A stretch of 64,000 nt of DNA from Nepenthes gracilis (GCA_033239525.1 BSYO01000005.1:24348519-24412518), one strand, 5' to 3'; positions 48,326-62,386 are shown, numbered from the stretch's first letter. Program-made: numbers and translations. The notes: generated from the letters alone by a model not told the origin.

Positions 48326-51300
48326 AAATACATCCGATATTTTTACTCTATCAACTTAATTAAGAATTAAGGCAAGTTTATTGTTTTAAAAAATAAAAAA
48401 TATATATTTTTTTATATTTTTATTATATATTTTTATAATTTTTTTAAATATTTATAAGAAATAAAGCTTATCCGAATACTCTCAAATAAGGTGCACACTG
48501 CCCATGACTCCAAACCATGTCTTCGCCTATAACGATAAAAAAATAATAATAATAACATTAAAGTGCGGTAATAATTCCACACGTGTTAAACGTGTTTAAT
48601 GATTTTAATTCGATATTACTATTTATATATAAAATTTACCAAACCACCGAGTTTTAACTTGTTGAGAATTTAGTCATTTCCAAACACAATCTCCACTTTG
48701 GATCCCATTTTATACCGGCGCCGTTCGATTTCGATCTACTTTAAGGAATCCCCTTTTTTTTTTTTTTTTGACTAAAATTTTATCCAAATGTTATTTACAC
48801 TATAAATATTATAAAAACTATTATTGAATAATATTTTATCGGGTTAAATATTCTACATTTCTTATTTAAATATTTAAATTAAAAATTTTAACAGCTAAAA
48901 ATTAAATATTTAATATTGTAACGATTGTTTAAATATCACAAAGTTACTCGATATTTATAATATCCTTACTACCCCTATAATCCTTTCAAATATTATAATC
49001 ATAGCATGCTCATATATCTATAATACCCATGTCAATAATATCTCTGATATCATTTCTTATGATAATCACTTGACTGTAAACACTCCTCTTCAATATCAAC
49101 GACTTCTGTGGTGGCCATACTCGAGTTGCGCTGGAATGGCGTTTATACACCAACTGTCTATTTAAGGAGTGTGCGCCCTTATTCGGTCATTTATATGAAA
49201 AGAAAGAAGAGAATGTGAGAGAGAAAGGAGGATAAAGAGGAGAGAGAAAGAAAAAAGTGATAGTTTGAAATATCTTTTTATCAGATCTATTTAGTGAATG
49301 GTTAAGATAAATATCCTTACGCCTTATCATTAATTTATTTTATATCTAATAAACTTTATTTAATTTTAAAAATTTAATATACATGTATATTATTTTTATA
49401 TATACTATTTGCTTCTCTCGTACATGCATGCCATTTTTATTGATTGTTTTTAAATTTTATTTGGATTTTACTAATATTTAAAGATTTTATTTATTTTATG
49501 AAAAAATGAGTTAATATTTGAGATATTATATTTATATATTAGTATATTTATAAAAAAAGTAATAAAAATTTGCATATGGATCTTGTATCTAATATCCATC
49601 TATCACTGCCGGGATTCAGGCTCTACTTTTGTGATTTGATTCGATATGTAACCCCTTTTCTGACGGAAAAGACTTTATGACCTTTCTAAGTAGACGCTTT
49701 GACTCCATTTTCTGCCGATAGAAAAATATTTTGTAATTTATGTTGCAGGAACCCTTCTCACTTATGTTTTATGAGAACTATCAAAAGATAATGAATGAAA
49801 CTAATATATCGAAACGTCCTAATATATCTAACAGATTTGAGAATTATACCTATCATCCACTAGTGACAAAATAAAATAACTTTTATAGAAGATAATATGT
49901 AGTCAACTCGCATATATGTTTAAATAGTAATGATTTGGCCTTAAGTTACCAGGCGTACGTATTATCCTTCCTCACGTTTAGTCTCCTGGTATTTGGTCTT
50001 CTGATTTGTGCATATTTTTAATTTGATATGTTTTTCTACATTCTTTGTATTGAGATTTCGTTTGAAATTCACAACTTTTGTTAATTGGGATTTGGTCGGT
50101 CTCGTATATTTAGTTACATTCTTTCGTTTTGGATTATACTTTGTTCAAATTATACCTTTGTTTGGAATATGTTTTGAGTACGATAGCACATTTGAACTTT
50201 TTCTTACAGGCCTTTGTATTTGGAGTTTTTGAATTTTGAATGTGCTTATAGACCATCATCCTAATTTTAAACGTTATTATTTATTATATTATATAAATAC
50301 TTATTGAATTTTTAGTTCATATTTTTATTTTCTCATCCATTCATATTAGTAGGTTTGAAAACATTATAGGAGTTCAGATACGGGATTCTGGTCGTAGCCT
50401 CGTTCATGTTATGTGAGTTTTAGTTTTATTTTCGGATTGTAAGTGCAATGTGTGTATTTTGGACATTGAAATCTGGCAAATGTGGCCTTATGATTATGTA
50501 TGGGATCAATTTGATCTTTATTATTTGAAAATGTGTGATGTTGGTTGTTCTTCCTTTACGGTATTGTGAAGTAGGTTGCATTTATTTGTCTGTTTGAATA
50601 GGTTGTCCGATGAGGGTTTATAACTGATTTGTAGTTTGATACTTATTATTGTGGAATATTGAGGTTATATGGTTTGTTTGTTTTGTCACATCTGAAATTG
50701 GGATTTATTATTAGGTCATTGATAATTTATATTAAAATTTTTAAAAATCTTATAAGTTATATAATTTTGATCTGTTTTGATTCAAATTTGTGACAAACTA
50801 ATCCTTAACCATCTCTTGTAGGGATTTCAATTGAATGATGAGACTATCCGCTAATCTTTACATTCTGTCAAAAGACTTATCTCAGTTTCGAGCATAGTCA
50901 CCTTATCTGAATGTCTTCAAGATGAGTCACCACGTTTGGATTAACCGTAGGAGCTGTTTAAATGGTCAGCTATAGTAATACTTGGGTAACTATTATTCCA
51001 CCGTGTATAATTTTTTTGAAAACTGAGAACTTTCTTACTATACCTCTCATAAGTCAATCTCCAATATCAATTGTCATAGTCCAACTTTTATATCCACAGA
51101 ATCGCACTCTCTATCTCTTCGAGTCCCTCCTCCGACTTTGAGTCACGTAAAAATGTAGCGAATGCCCACGAGGCCTGCCAACCAAATTAACACACAACCA
51201 CTCTTGAGTGTCATTTGAGTGTCAAGGCCAATTTTGATACAAAATGCAGAAACGATTTTAACATCGAGTATGTTGAACATATATAAATCACTAGTTAAAA

Positions 51301-53772
51301 GTGTAAAAATACAAGTAATCAATTAGTAATAACAAAATCACAATCAAATATGAATTTTTTTTTTAAAATTTATTCCCTTATAAATAGGGTTTTAGGCTTC
51401 TTGCCTTTAGTATTAGTATATATTTAATGGTTCTAACTTTTAGGATAAAATATCTAATTTTTTTATATTATATTAAAATTTAAACCAAATTTATCTAATT
51501 TTTTTTAAAAAAATTAAAAGATATAAAAAAAATTATATAAAAATTTATATGGCTCGATTTGAATTCTAATATTAAGCCCGACCTAATCATATTATAGGGC
51601 AGTTGTTTTCCAGCTAGGCACACTTTGTATCATTGGACTGTTCAAATCCAACAATCATAATACTAAAGACACGATCCATTTACCTACTCTAATTTTTGAC
51701 TAGGTTACGTTTCAAACTCAAAGCCATTTTAAATTTCTTTCCTCCTTTTTCATCAAGGTACTTTTAGCTTTTCTATTTCCAAGTGGAGCCCTCTATAATT
51801 TTCAAAATTTCTAGTTTCATCTATCCACGCAGTTTGTTTTCTTTCTTCTTGTCCCTTTTTCTTTTCTTGTGTTTTATTTATATTAATGTTTGTCGGCATT
51901 GGAAAGAAGAAGACAAATTGTTTTCTTCAACTAAAATATATTTACTAATGGTCAAATTTATTACGTATTCAAAATTTATGAGTAAAAACAATACGAGTTA
52001 AAATCACAACAAGACTAAATGTTCATTAAGCGTTGAGGCTTTTGGCAGCGTCGTGATGAACCAAACCCTAGAAATGTTAAATATATCTTCATCACCCTAA
52101 ACAACCCGTATTTCTGATAAATATCGTTCACAATAAATTTCCGATATTTTGAATAGATCTTGGCCATATTGTACTACTGACACTTTATAAATACAGTTAT
52201 ATATTAAGATATGAGGCTTATATCGAAGTGACTTATAGTTGTGAACTTTTAGTGTGTTGAAAAAAAATTATGAAGCTTTGAAATTTCTCTGATGAATTAA
52301 AAAAATTTTAAAGGTAAGGCTTCAATACATAATACAATATTAATTTTCTTAATACATTATTCACCCTTTAGAAATCTAAATTTGTTCATAAGAATAATCT
52401 TCAAGATACAATAACCCATTGTTTGAGTGTGTTTTGCACTTACAAAATCAAATACGAAACCTCCAACAGAAATAGTTTTTATGTAGCCATTATTAATATT
52501 TCTTGTAGTAGTAAAGATAATATGATATTTGTAATTTTTTTTTATTTTTCTCTTATGTTTTTATCTTCCTTCTAAAATTGATGATAAATATTTATTTATA
52601 GATAAATATAACATATACAAAATACATGTGTAATCAATTTTTGAATACAATTGATAATTAACTTAGTAGAAATTATGGCTTAGTTACATTATTTAATAAA
52701 ATCACCAAAAATAACTTTTTGATGTCATATAGGTGTCAAATGTGAGACTTCATGATAATTATAAAGCTAAAATTTTCAACATAGCTTATCCTAAACGCAT
52801 AAAAAGAGGCCAAGAACCTTTGTTACTGAAAAATTGAAGTAAGTTCAACTTCCTTAAAGGCTTATCACTTGTTAAATATGACTTTGAAGTATAAAAATGT
52901 ACAAAAAATTCATTATTGAAAATGTTATAAGAGAAATTTATTAGCGAACATTATCATGCTAATTTAAATAATCGATCGGTCTATTCACTATTCTATTAGT
53001 CATCTAACTATTCCAATTTATCAGTTTGTCGTGTTATGATTCATATTTCGTCATAGATAGTTGAAAGAAGAGAAGAAAACAAAATTTAGGGTTTTTCTTT
53101 TGATGTAGATGTTATCAAGTGGTCATTGTAGAAGAAGAAAAGAGGTGGAAAACAAATGGTATATTGATATAGTTGGTACACAAAATTCAAAGGACAACGT
53201 CACTTGAAATTTCAACCAATCAAAGAAGATAACTAGATAAGGTGGAGACAATACACTTCAATTAGAAAATGTTATCATTCAAAGTTATGAAATGATTTAA
53301 TTATTTTAAATTTATTATATACGATTATATTTTATATTTTACAGTTATATAAAAGATTATTTTTATAGTTTAAACATATAAATTATATAATTATAATTTT
53401 ACTGATCTTGTTAAATATCTGAAAGTCAATGGAGGTCTATGCATACAACAAATTCCTTTGGTTAAGTGTACAAAGAAGTCATCAAATTGTCCCTTTCATG
53501 AAAGAGTAGTTTTTGGAAGAATATAGATGAATAATAGAAAACTCCCCCAAAAGAAATATTCAATAATAAATAAAATATAGGAAGTTCACAAATACAAAGA
53601 TGTACAAATGTGAAAAAAATAAAATTAAAAAATAATAATAAAAGTGAAGTGTTGAAAGTGTTTGCCAAGTGCCAACCAATGGAACTACATTCACAATTCA
53701 AACATTTTTAAGTATAATATAAGTTAATTTTTAAATAATTAATAATAATAATTATTATTATAAGGGTAAATG
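48326..53772. other. Long AT-rich gene-free stretch
   Basis: No supportable gene. About 49600-51200 is somewhat less AT-rich, with retroelement-like phrases (GGTCGTAGCCTCG near 50391), but no boundaries or domains are visible. Open frames at 50008-50232 and 51783-52001 are T-rich and unconvincing. Confidence 0.45.
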
Positions 53773-54816
53773 TGTTGGGCCCCAGTATAAAGGCTCATAA
53801 AAGCACGGCCCAAAAGAAAGGCCTAAATGAGAGGCCCAGAGATACTCCCACAAGTCAAAGAAATCGGACGGCCTGAGAAGGCCCAAAACAGAGGCCAATG
53901 GCCCAAAGACCAAGACCACGGCGGAGGCCTAAGAGGTCCCGTCCGCTCGTAAGGAAGCTCGAGGACAACGTTAGCGACATCCGAGTGCACAGACACGGAA
54001 AAGATCGAGAACTCTGGAAACCCTGCTAGCCTCAGAATCGCCCGAGAGATTAAGAAGAGGCTCCCGGACTTTCCCCAGAAGATCCTCCAAGAACAACCTC
54101 CTCCTACGAGTCCGCGAACTTATGAGGAGCTCCACCCAAGAGCGAGGACTACCCTATGCTCGGTCAAGAATGCCAGCTAAGCGATTTAGCCGATTCCCAA
54201 AGAAACCTGCAACCATTGCTAGTCTCCATCTAAACAGAGCACGCCTGATCAAATCATGACTGACACACCTACCTCCTCAAAATGGCTGCTAGCCGACGCC
54301 TTACCGCACACGTCAACAAAGATTAATGAGGCCAGGACGCCGCGACAGCCTTCCGGTCATCTGATGGCTGCCACGCGTCTCCTCCCCAACAGCCTGATTT
54401 TCCCTATAAATACCTAGCAAAGTCCCTCTTTAAAGGGATCGGATTCTCTTTTCCCAAAATTGGCTCCCCAAAGAAAGCAAAAGGCTCATTTCCTTTCGGT
54501 TCTAAATCTCTCTCTTCCCTGCGAAACAGAACATGAGAGTGGTAAAGCCTTCCAAGGAGCTATCCCCCCTAAAAAAGAGATACAAATCCACAAATAAGGA
54601 AATGATTAACCCCAATACTTGTACTTTGTAAATATTTTAACCCAAATAGTGAAACATTTTGAAGGCCCTGAGCCCTGTGGTTTTTCCTCCCCATTCAAGA
54701 GGAGGTTTTTCACGTAAAAGATCCGGTCTTAATCTTCCTCTCGCATTCAACGCCTCATACACTTGTGTTGCCTGGAAACCATGGATCCGATTGATCCCGG
54801 GATCCAAAACGTAACA
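53773..54816 (+). mobile_element. Solo LTR, family A (1044 bp)
   Basis: It starts TGTTGGGCCCCAGTATAAAG and ends GATCCAAAACGTAACA, flanked by a perfect AAATG duplication (53768-53772 and 54817-54821). A TATA box, TATAAATA, lies at 54405-54412, followed by a leader. Near the end is GTGGTTTTTCCTCCCCATTC, then AGAGGAGGTTTTTCACGTAA, the hallmark segment of this family. The length is within 2 bp of the copy at 37426. Confidence 0.92.
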
Positions 54817-55635
54817 AAATGAATTTTTAAAATAATTATAATCATTTTCGAAAAAATGAGTAACAATTTTAAATCAAAATTGCGGGAGAGTTTTGGTCTT
54901 GAATTTATTTTTAAGTATAATATAAATGAATTTTTAAATGACTAATTTTTCTTTAAAAATTCCTCCAAAATGTTGAGATTATTTTATAAATTATCAAAGA
55001 TTTCCCCAAAAAAAAAAAACCATGAATCTACTTTATTCCGATATAATACATAAAATCTTTTAAATAAAACTTATAAACAACCACATTTGCATGCAAAAAT
55101 CCTTTTCTAAATTAAAAACAAATGCAGAAACAACTTCAAGAAAGATGAAGTTTTACGTTGGGGTTCAAGTGTGCATTTTTTTTCAAAAAAATGGGAAAAA
55201 ATATATTTTTTAAGCTCACTTTGTACATTTATTGGCCGAGGTAAGTTGCATTTCTTATTAAAAAAATTCTAATATATAACAAATAAAATAGATGGTTATA
55301 ATTTGTTCTAAGAATATTTTGCATAATATATAGTATTGAAAAATTCTGTAGGTTATTTTATCATCAATTTGCTGCAAAATAATTTTGGGAAGAAAATACA
55401 ACTTCAAAATTGTAAAATATCCTTAAGGCTCCCGAGCATCATTGAGGAAGCAATCTCTTTTACTCCTGGAGCCATGGAAGGCGGAAGAATAAAAGGCAAA
55501 GGAAAGACGAAGAACAAAAGAGTTTTAGCACTTGGAGAAAACGCTCAGCAGAGGAAGGCGAAGGCAAACGCAGAAATGAAAAGTTGGAAATGAAAAGGCC
55601 AACTTATCGTTTTCGAATTCAAAAAGGGCGTACTC
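54817..55635. other. AT-rich intergenic, GC rising toward the TRIM-like element
   Basis: The open frame 55336-55593 is Lys-rich at its end (GGRIKGKGKTKNKRV) without a recognised domain. It may belong to the debris of the truncated retroelement to its right. Confidence 0.35.
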
Positions 55636-56112
55636 TATAACGTCCCCGGCGCATCCGCATGTGGATATTGTCCGCTTTGGATCGGGGGAACTTCACGGCG
55701 CCCCAAGCCATCACACGGCCCGCACGATTTTGTTCCTGACAGACGGAGTCCACCGTCCCCAAAACGCGTCCACAAGAAAGAGGTATCCACGTCATTCTAA
55801 AGGCACGTTTCGTTCCCTCTCCATTCGATATGAGACTCTACAGTCCACCCCATTGGGGACCCAGTGTCCTCGCTGGCACACCGGACCGGATCTCGGCTTA
55901 CAATCTGTAACATCCCCGACACATCCACACGTGGATATTGTCCGCTTTGGGCAGGAAAAACTTCACGGTGTCCGAAGCCATCACGCGGCCCGCACGATTT
56001 TGTTCCTGGCAGACTTAGTCCACCGCCCCCAAAATGCGTCCACAAGGAAGATGTATCCACACCCTTATAAAGGCACGCTTCGTTCCTTCTCCATCCGATG
56101 TGGGACTTTACA
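55636..56112 (-). mobile_element. TRIM-like element, 477 bp
   Basis: Two direct repeats of exactly 207 bp (55636-55842 and 55906-56112) flank a 63-bp interior. They are the same LTR family as the 170-bp LTRs at 27236 (shared GTGGATATTGTCCGCTTTGG, CGCACGATTTTGTTCCTG, then CGATGTGGGACT-type ends) but carry extra sequence after TTTGG. The primer-binding site seen at 27465 is not preserved here, while a purine-rich AATGGGGTGGAC remains at the other side of the interior. Flanking bases (TACTC and CATTA) do not match, so the ends were rearranged or it sits at a recombination join. Confidence 0.75.
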
Positions 56113-56517
56113 CATTACCCCTCGCCACGTGTCACTGCACCATTCGCTGCCAGGAAATCATGGCTTTGGCTTTCCAAGGCGTGTGTCAGCCCTTCAAATC
56201 AAGCATTAAATGCTCGGCAGATGCCCAAACGGCAGCGGCGCTGGAAGGGTCTCGGACTCAAAAGAAACTCTGGGACACTTGTTCACCAAATCTTACACCA
56301 CGTTTCCTCCAAGGACACACGTGGTCTCTGGCTAACTCCAGGAAAAGCCTAAACCCAAAAATGGACAGCCATGTTTTTACTTCTTCAAAGAACGTCATTC
56401 TCAGGCCATAGCACGCACACGGATAGACTGTCAATGGGAAAAGGAAGCCTCCTGAGAGGAGTAGTGGCGTCATACCAAACGGTCGGGGATCTTGAACCAT
56501 TTAGCATGGGGGGCTAG
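56113..56517 (+). mobile_element. Internal remnant of family A retrotransposon with polypurine tract
   Basis: GC-rich sequence unlike its AT-rich surroundings leads directly into the LTR at 56518. The last bases, GCATGGGGGGCTAG, look like a polypurine tract, the primer for second-strand synthesis that lies just before a 3' LTR. Open frames (56034-56411 and others) show no protease, reverse transcriptase or integrase motif. Confidence 0.45.
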
Positions 56518-57476
56518 TGTTGGGTTCCAGTATCCAGGGCCCATAAAGCACGACCCAAACAAACAGCCGCGAGCCTCAAGAGGGCTTAAGCTGCCCGAGA
56601 CCCTATTTCAACATAAGCAGCTCAAGGACATCAGACACTTTCATGGGCCGAGAGTAACCCGAGAGGTCAATGTTCGACACAGAGACCCGAAGACTTCCAC
56701 AAGGAACCATGGATCTTTCGATGATCAAGGAGAGCAGTTGACGTCCGAAAGCTATCTCCCTCAATGTGTCCGTTTGCTCGTAAGGATACAAGACACGCGG
56801 CTTAAGGACGAGGACTGTTTCCTAAACGGCCGAGAGTGCCAGCTCAGTGTCATCACTATTTCCAAGAAGCACGCAACATCTGCAAAACGCCGCCTCCACA
56901 ATGCACGATGATGCTAAGAGCACGCCTTATCACTTTAATATTGACATCAAGGACTTATACGCTTGACATGATAAGGTCCAATCGGCGGCGCCGGCGGCTT
57001 GCCTCCCTGCACACGCCGGTGTGCCTGACACGGCCGGCAGAGCAGGTGGGCAGCCTCCCAGCATGCCTGACGTCGCATGGCCCTGCCAACAAGACAGATG
57101 GACAGCCTCCCACCAGGTGCTAGCAGCCACGTGGACTTCTCTTAAGAGGCAGTCCCCCACTATAAATACCCAACCAAAACTCTAAAAGAGGAGAGAGAGG
57201 GTTCTACCTAAGTACTAAGGAGAAAAAGATCGAAAAAAGTTCTACCTTAGAACTAAGAAGAGAGGCTGGAAAGAGAAAGGGAAAATAATCTCACACATTG
57301 TACTTGTAACTCATCCACCCATAGTGAATCATTTATCAGGCCTTGAGTCTCGTGATTTTTCCTCTCATTAAAGAAAAGGTTTTCCACGTAAATCTCGGTG
57401 TTTTTTCTCCCTCTCTTCATCTTCCCGTACTCAAATATTTGTGTTGCAACTGAAACCCGAAATCTGAAACGTAACA
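56518..57476 (+). mobile_element. Family A 3' LTR (959 bp) of a truncated element
   Basis: It starts TGTTGGGTTCCAGTATCCAG and ends AATCTGAAACGTAACA, with TATAAATA at 57161-57168 and the GTGATTTTTCCTCTCATTAA, then TTTTCCACGTAAA segment of family A. Unlike the three solo copies there is no matching duplication (GCTAG before, TATAT after). Together with the purine tract before it, this suggests the right end of an element that lost its left part. Length is within 2 bp of the copy at 47369. Confidence 0.8.
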
Positions 57477-59999
57477 TATATATATATATATATATATAAC
57501 ATATCGATATATATCTGAAATTTTCAAACAATCATATATTTTAACATATTTTCCTTTTTATTTCTTTAAAAGATAAATAAATAAAATATTTTTTTTAGTT
57601 CTTCGTCAAACATATTTTACTTAGTTATTAACTTAAAAGCTGTTTGAAAACTATTTTCGTCATTTACATTTTTCTTATATGTTTTTGCATGGATTAGGAT
57701 TAGGATTAAAATAAAAAAATTGCCAATAAAATTGAAAATAAAAATATTTAATTTATTGTTGTATAAATGTGCTATATAAATTGATAAATAAAATATTATA
57801 TTATTTAAAAACATAGAAAAAAAATGATGAAATAACAGCCTCCTAACCTCAATTATATGTTATCTACTTTCGATATTACTAAAAGCCAGTTATGATATAC
57901 TTAAGCCATTTACGTCTCCATATCTAACGTATATGATTTATATACTTTTTAGAGTGTTAAATTATTCTATGGCATATATTAGTGATTTTTTAAGAAGATT
58001 AAAGTTAACAATCTCATATAATTGTACTAAATTTTGTTTAAGAAATTATAATCTAAATGAACACAATATTTGACTAAAAAAATTATATAATTAAAGAATT
58101 CATCTACTTTTGATAATATAAATGATAAAACTATTCATCATATGTGTAAATATATAAAGATTTTTTTAAACTGCCATGAGTAAAGTCTTCAGATTTTAAT
58201 AAGAAGGGCTTTATTAACTTCTTATTGATTCAAATTTTAAACATTGATCAAGAAAGAAAATACATCAATAATTAATATATGGTTAAAATTAATATTGATG
58301 GTCCGGCAATTCTGGGACGCATCAAATATGTATGCCAATCCCCAAGACAAAAAGAAAACATAGATTCAGATAATATGAATTATCTCACATCCTCAAAACA
58401 CTAAAGAAATACTAAAAAAGAGCATGCAAGCGAATCTAAAAACTTACAAAATCAACCGAAAACACTTACATCCACTATAAGTCATTACAAGTCACAACGC
58501 TAGACAAATTATATTTAAAGATAAGTAATCCCATATCACATGAGATGTCGCCGCACAATTGTTTAAACTGTCTTTATCGAAAACATGTTTGTTATGCTCC
58601 TTTCAAGCGAAATAGACCATAATTTATAGAGCAAGTCTTACATTTCAATTGTTCTCATTCTTCTCCAGCCGTCTAATTGTTACACATCTAATTGCTCTAT
58701 CTTGATTCTTGTTAGGCCAAGATTATTTGATTATATTACTAAGTTGACTCCCGTATTCTTTAGAATGTTACTTTTTAAAGTGATCTGATTAGAAAAAATC
58801 TTGGTAAAGGGTCTCTCTCGAGCCCTACCAATCTAACTATGTGAAAGTACCATTACCATTGCAATACAATTAGCTCACAAATGGTCTTAAATATTGCTGA
58901 AGGTAGATGATTAAAATATATCAACAGCCACTAGTACAAAATTTTATGGAAAATGAATTTTTATATAAAATTTTGTAACTTTCATTAAAAAATAATAGTA
59001 AATAAAGAGAAAACGGTTCTAAATTTTTTATAAAAGGAACTTTAGCCACTTATCTATGTATTTTGTTAATGTTTAATTTTGTATTATTGAACTATAAAAT
59101 AAGATAATAATTTAATACTCCATAAAATGACTATAAATTCCATAAAATTATCTATATAGTTACTCATAAACAGTATGTTTAGCTAGCTAGCAAATAAACA
59201 AACTTGCTGCCGTGAATTTATTAATATATATTCTAAGTGAATTTATTAATGAAAAACAAGTTGCTATCAAGCTTCCTGAAGTCTGAAGATGGATGGCCTC
59301 GTGTAAATACGAAACCCTCAAAGTCCAAGCAAACGACTCGTTCCCCTTGCCGTATGATCCCGGGAGCTGTATCGCATGTGTGCTATCGGTTGGATTTAAT
59401 CCGAGGCCTCTTCGCCAAGCAAACTTCATTTTTTTTTAATTTTATTTTTATTGGGTTTTTGTTTTTTAATTTTTTTATAAAATAAATATATGGAATCTCC
59501 TATTTATTTATTAATATTTTAATATATAGAAAAATTATATAATAAATATATAAAAAATAAATATTTTTTTTGTAATTTTTTAAACTTTACTTATATGGTA
59601 ATATTTTATGAATATTTGGTTATAAAATTATTCTTTTATAAGTTTACAAAATATAATCCTATCCATATAATAATATTTTAATAAAATGTGATTATAAAAT
59701 TATTATTTTATAGATTTATAAAATATAATTATATTTAATTAATGTTTTTAAGTATGTAATTATAAAATTATTAATTTATAAGTAAAATCTAAATATAAAT
59801 AATAAAATTTTAATCTAATTTATAATCAAACTTATTTAAGTTTTTTTTTTTTTATGAATTAGTATTTTATAAAAGAGAATTAAAAAATATTAAAATAAAG
59901 TTATATTTAAAAAGAAAAAAGGGAGTTAGACCCATGAGCCCCTGCCCTGTCCCATAAGCAATCAATTTTTTGGAGTTTCCGTGATTCACACCAACAATA
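57477..59999. other. AT-rich gene-free stretch
   Basis: It begins with a (TA)n tract (57477-57498). A GC-richer patch at about 59265-59430 has short open frames on both strands without recognised domains. Nothing else supportable. Confidence 0.5.
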
Positions 60000-61080
60000 G
60001 GTAGGAATTGTTTAAAAGCGTGTTGGGGTTTCACACTCGGATACATCTAATTCGACACAGCAAAATAAATTTGAATATTCTCATTAACCATCAGCCACTA
60101 AATTTATAAGCGTAAAATATAAATAATGTACAACGATTTTTAACGTAAAAAATCCTTTTCAATTAAGGAAAAAATTATGAAACAAATTTTAAATAAATTT
60201 ATTATAAATAGTGCCGGTTATAATAACACCCTCCGAATTTTTTTCATTCTGAATTCAAGTGAAGAATGGTTGAATACAACCACCTCTTAACACACCCAAT
60301 AACTCATAAGAGAAATACAATGAAAAAAAGAACAATCAATTGAAAATATATTTTTAGAATCACCTTTAGAATAACAAATTAGACCTTGGTAAAGAATAAA
60401 ACTTAAATCGGACATCGATAGGGTGCTGATTCTCTTCTTTTTCTCTCCTATTCTCTCCTCTCTTTGTGTGCAATACTCTTGTGGAGAAAGATTTCAAAAA
60501 ACTTAACCCTAAAATGTGTGAATCGTGTTTTAATCCTTCGAGTTGTGCTCGAGTACCTGGCGGGTGTAGCTTGAACGTGGCGCTTCTGGAAATGGCGCTT
60601 GAGCGCCCACCTTCTGTAAAGCACACCTCAATGGCATCTCAGGTACTCATCATGCGCCAATCTTCTAAAAATCGTGTCTCAGTGGCGCCTTGGGTGTGAT
60701 GCTGCCTTTTGGCCTTTTACCGCGTGCGCAAAAGCTCCAATCCTTGCACAGGCCTCATGTGAGTTTCTAATGACTTCCCATTTGTTGAATTATCAACAAT
60801 GGAGTAACCAAAAAATTTAATAAAATATTTTTCTCATAAATAATTTTAAATTTGGCATATGTTTTTAATTATAAAAACTATATACTGTTGGGTAACGGAC
60901 GCTAACAAAACAGTGAAATTAAAAGAAGAAATAATGACAACAATCATACACAATAACGAGAGAGAAGAACAAGATATACAATATTTACGTGAAAATTCTC
61001 TTCTAAATAAGATAAAAAAAATTACGGAATACTTAATTTATAAATCTCACTATGTAAAATTTTAGTTATAAAAAATAAAA
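60000..61080. mobile_element. LTR-like debris, including a copy related to 11089-11281
   Basis: 60887-61080 starts TGTTGGGTAACGGACGC and carries TACGTGAAAATTCTCTTCTA, AAAATTACGGAATACTTA and TAAAATTTTAGTTATAAAAA, matching 11089-11281 in order. To its left, 60020-60350 has the similar TTTAACGTAAAAAATCC segment after GTGTTGGGGTTTCACAC, and 60420-60770 is GC-rich with repeated GGCGCTT and GCGCC motifs. I read this as one or more decayed LTRs; ends and target duplications are not resolved. Confidence 0.4.
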
Positions 61081-61780
61081 ATTAGATATTACTTATATAA
61101 TATAAGTAATAATATGTAAAAAATATTACAAATTACCCAATATTCTTTCGGACTTTATATATAGGAGAAATTTTATACATGAATCTATCTTTTTAGTTAT
61201 TTAGAATGGTGTCTTGATATAATTTTTAAATTATTACAGTGTAATTGATTTGACTGTTATAAATTTAAATTGTAAAAAAAAATTCATAATATATAATAAG
61301 AATACCTATAACAAATAATTTTATTTTTTTCTCAAATTTTATATATAATAAGAGTTTTGTCTACCATATAATATACCGAAATAGAAAATTTTTCATGAGC
61401 ATTCTAGAAAGAATAAAATCCCTGTGGGCTGTGCACCGATCAGGTTTATTATATTAATATTATTATCGATTAATTTTCATTTTCATGAACAATTTACAAA
61501 ATCCAACGAGTAATTTCACAGCTAATAATTTCACTATTATAAACCATATAAATTATTCATATTAAACCAATCTACACATCAATAATTTTAACAATTTATC
61601 TAAACTAAAAATTTAATTAGACTTAATAAAATCTAAACCACAATTTATAAATTAATTATCCATTATTATTTAATCGATATCGGATTGATCTTTTTCCAGC
61701 CTACTGGTCGCGTGAGGTTAGATATGAATTGATGCCTAATAAAATCATCATCGAAGAAAATTTTAAAAGGACGGTGGGCC
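61081..61780. other. AT-rich intergenic
   Basis: Nothing recognised until GC rises from about 61690. A 78-codon minus-strand frame (61902-61666) has no recognisable domain. Confidence 0.45.
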
Positions 61781-62386
61781 CAGTCAAGGGGGACCCTCAG
61801 CCTTTTCTCATAGTCTTCTTCCAAGTCTCTCACGTACAAAATAAAAGGCGGGGCCCTCGCTGTCTGGTTCCCCTCTTCGCCTTGCGTTGGCGTCAAATTC
61901 ATTGAACGGCTGCGTGGCCATTTGCCCCACGTGGACCGCGCCGCTCCAATCGGAACGCCGGATTTCTTTGAAAGTCGGAAATATTTAAAGAGTCAATCGA
62001 CCTTTTGACCAAGTGTAGACGATGATCACCCCTTTTCTATAAACAACGGAATATACCTTTTAAAAATTTTAATATAATTATGACGTAGTTGATCTGCTTA
62101 AATCCATAAAATAATATAATTATATTGTAAAAATATCCCAAAATTATTATTATTTTTTTAATTTTTTTGCTTATTTTTCCTGCCCTGTCGCTCTCTGTGA
62201 CGCACCACCTTACGTAAATTTCATCAAATTTCCATTTTCTACCTCCCCAATTTCCCCCTGTTTCTTTCTTTCCTTATCTTTCTTCTCACTCCACCGGCTA
62301 TCTATGACTTTCTGTTCGGTCTTCGTTCCTTACCCTTTTTATAGCCGCTTCCATTACTCCCTTAAAAGACTCTCAGATTCCGGTCG

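Noticed and set aside
55661..57160. Frames of up to 182 codons on both strands
   Set aside because: They run through the TRIM direct repeats and the family A LTR, and the peptide repeats simply mirror the duplicated LTRs.
61666..61902. 78-codon minus-strand frame between repeats and the WRKY promoter
   Set aside because: Composition is protein-like, but no family is recognised and it overlaps probable promoter sequence; not enough to call a gene.
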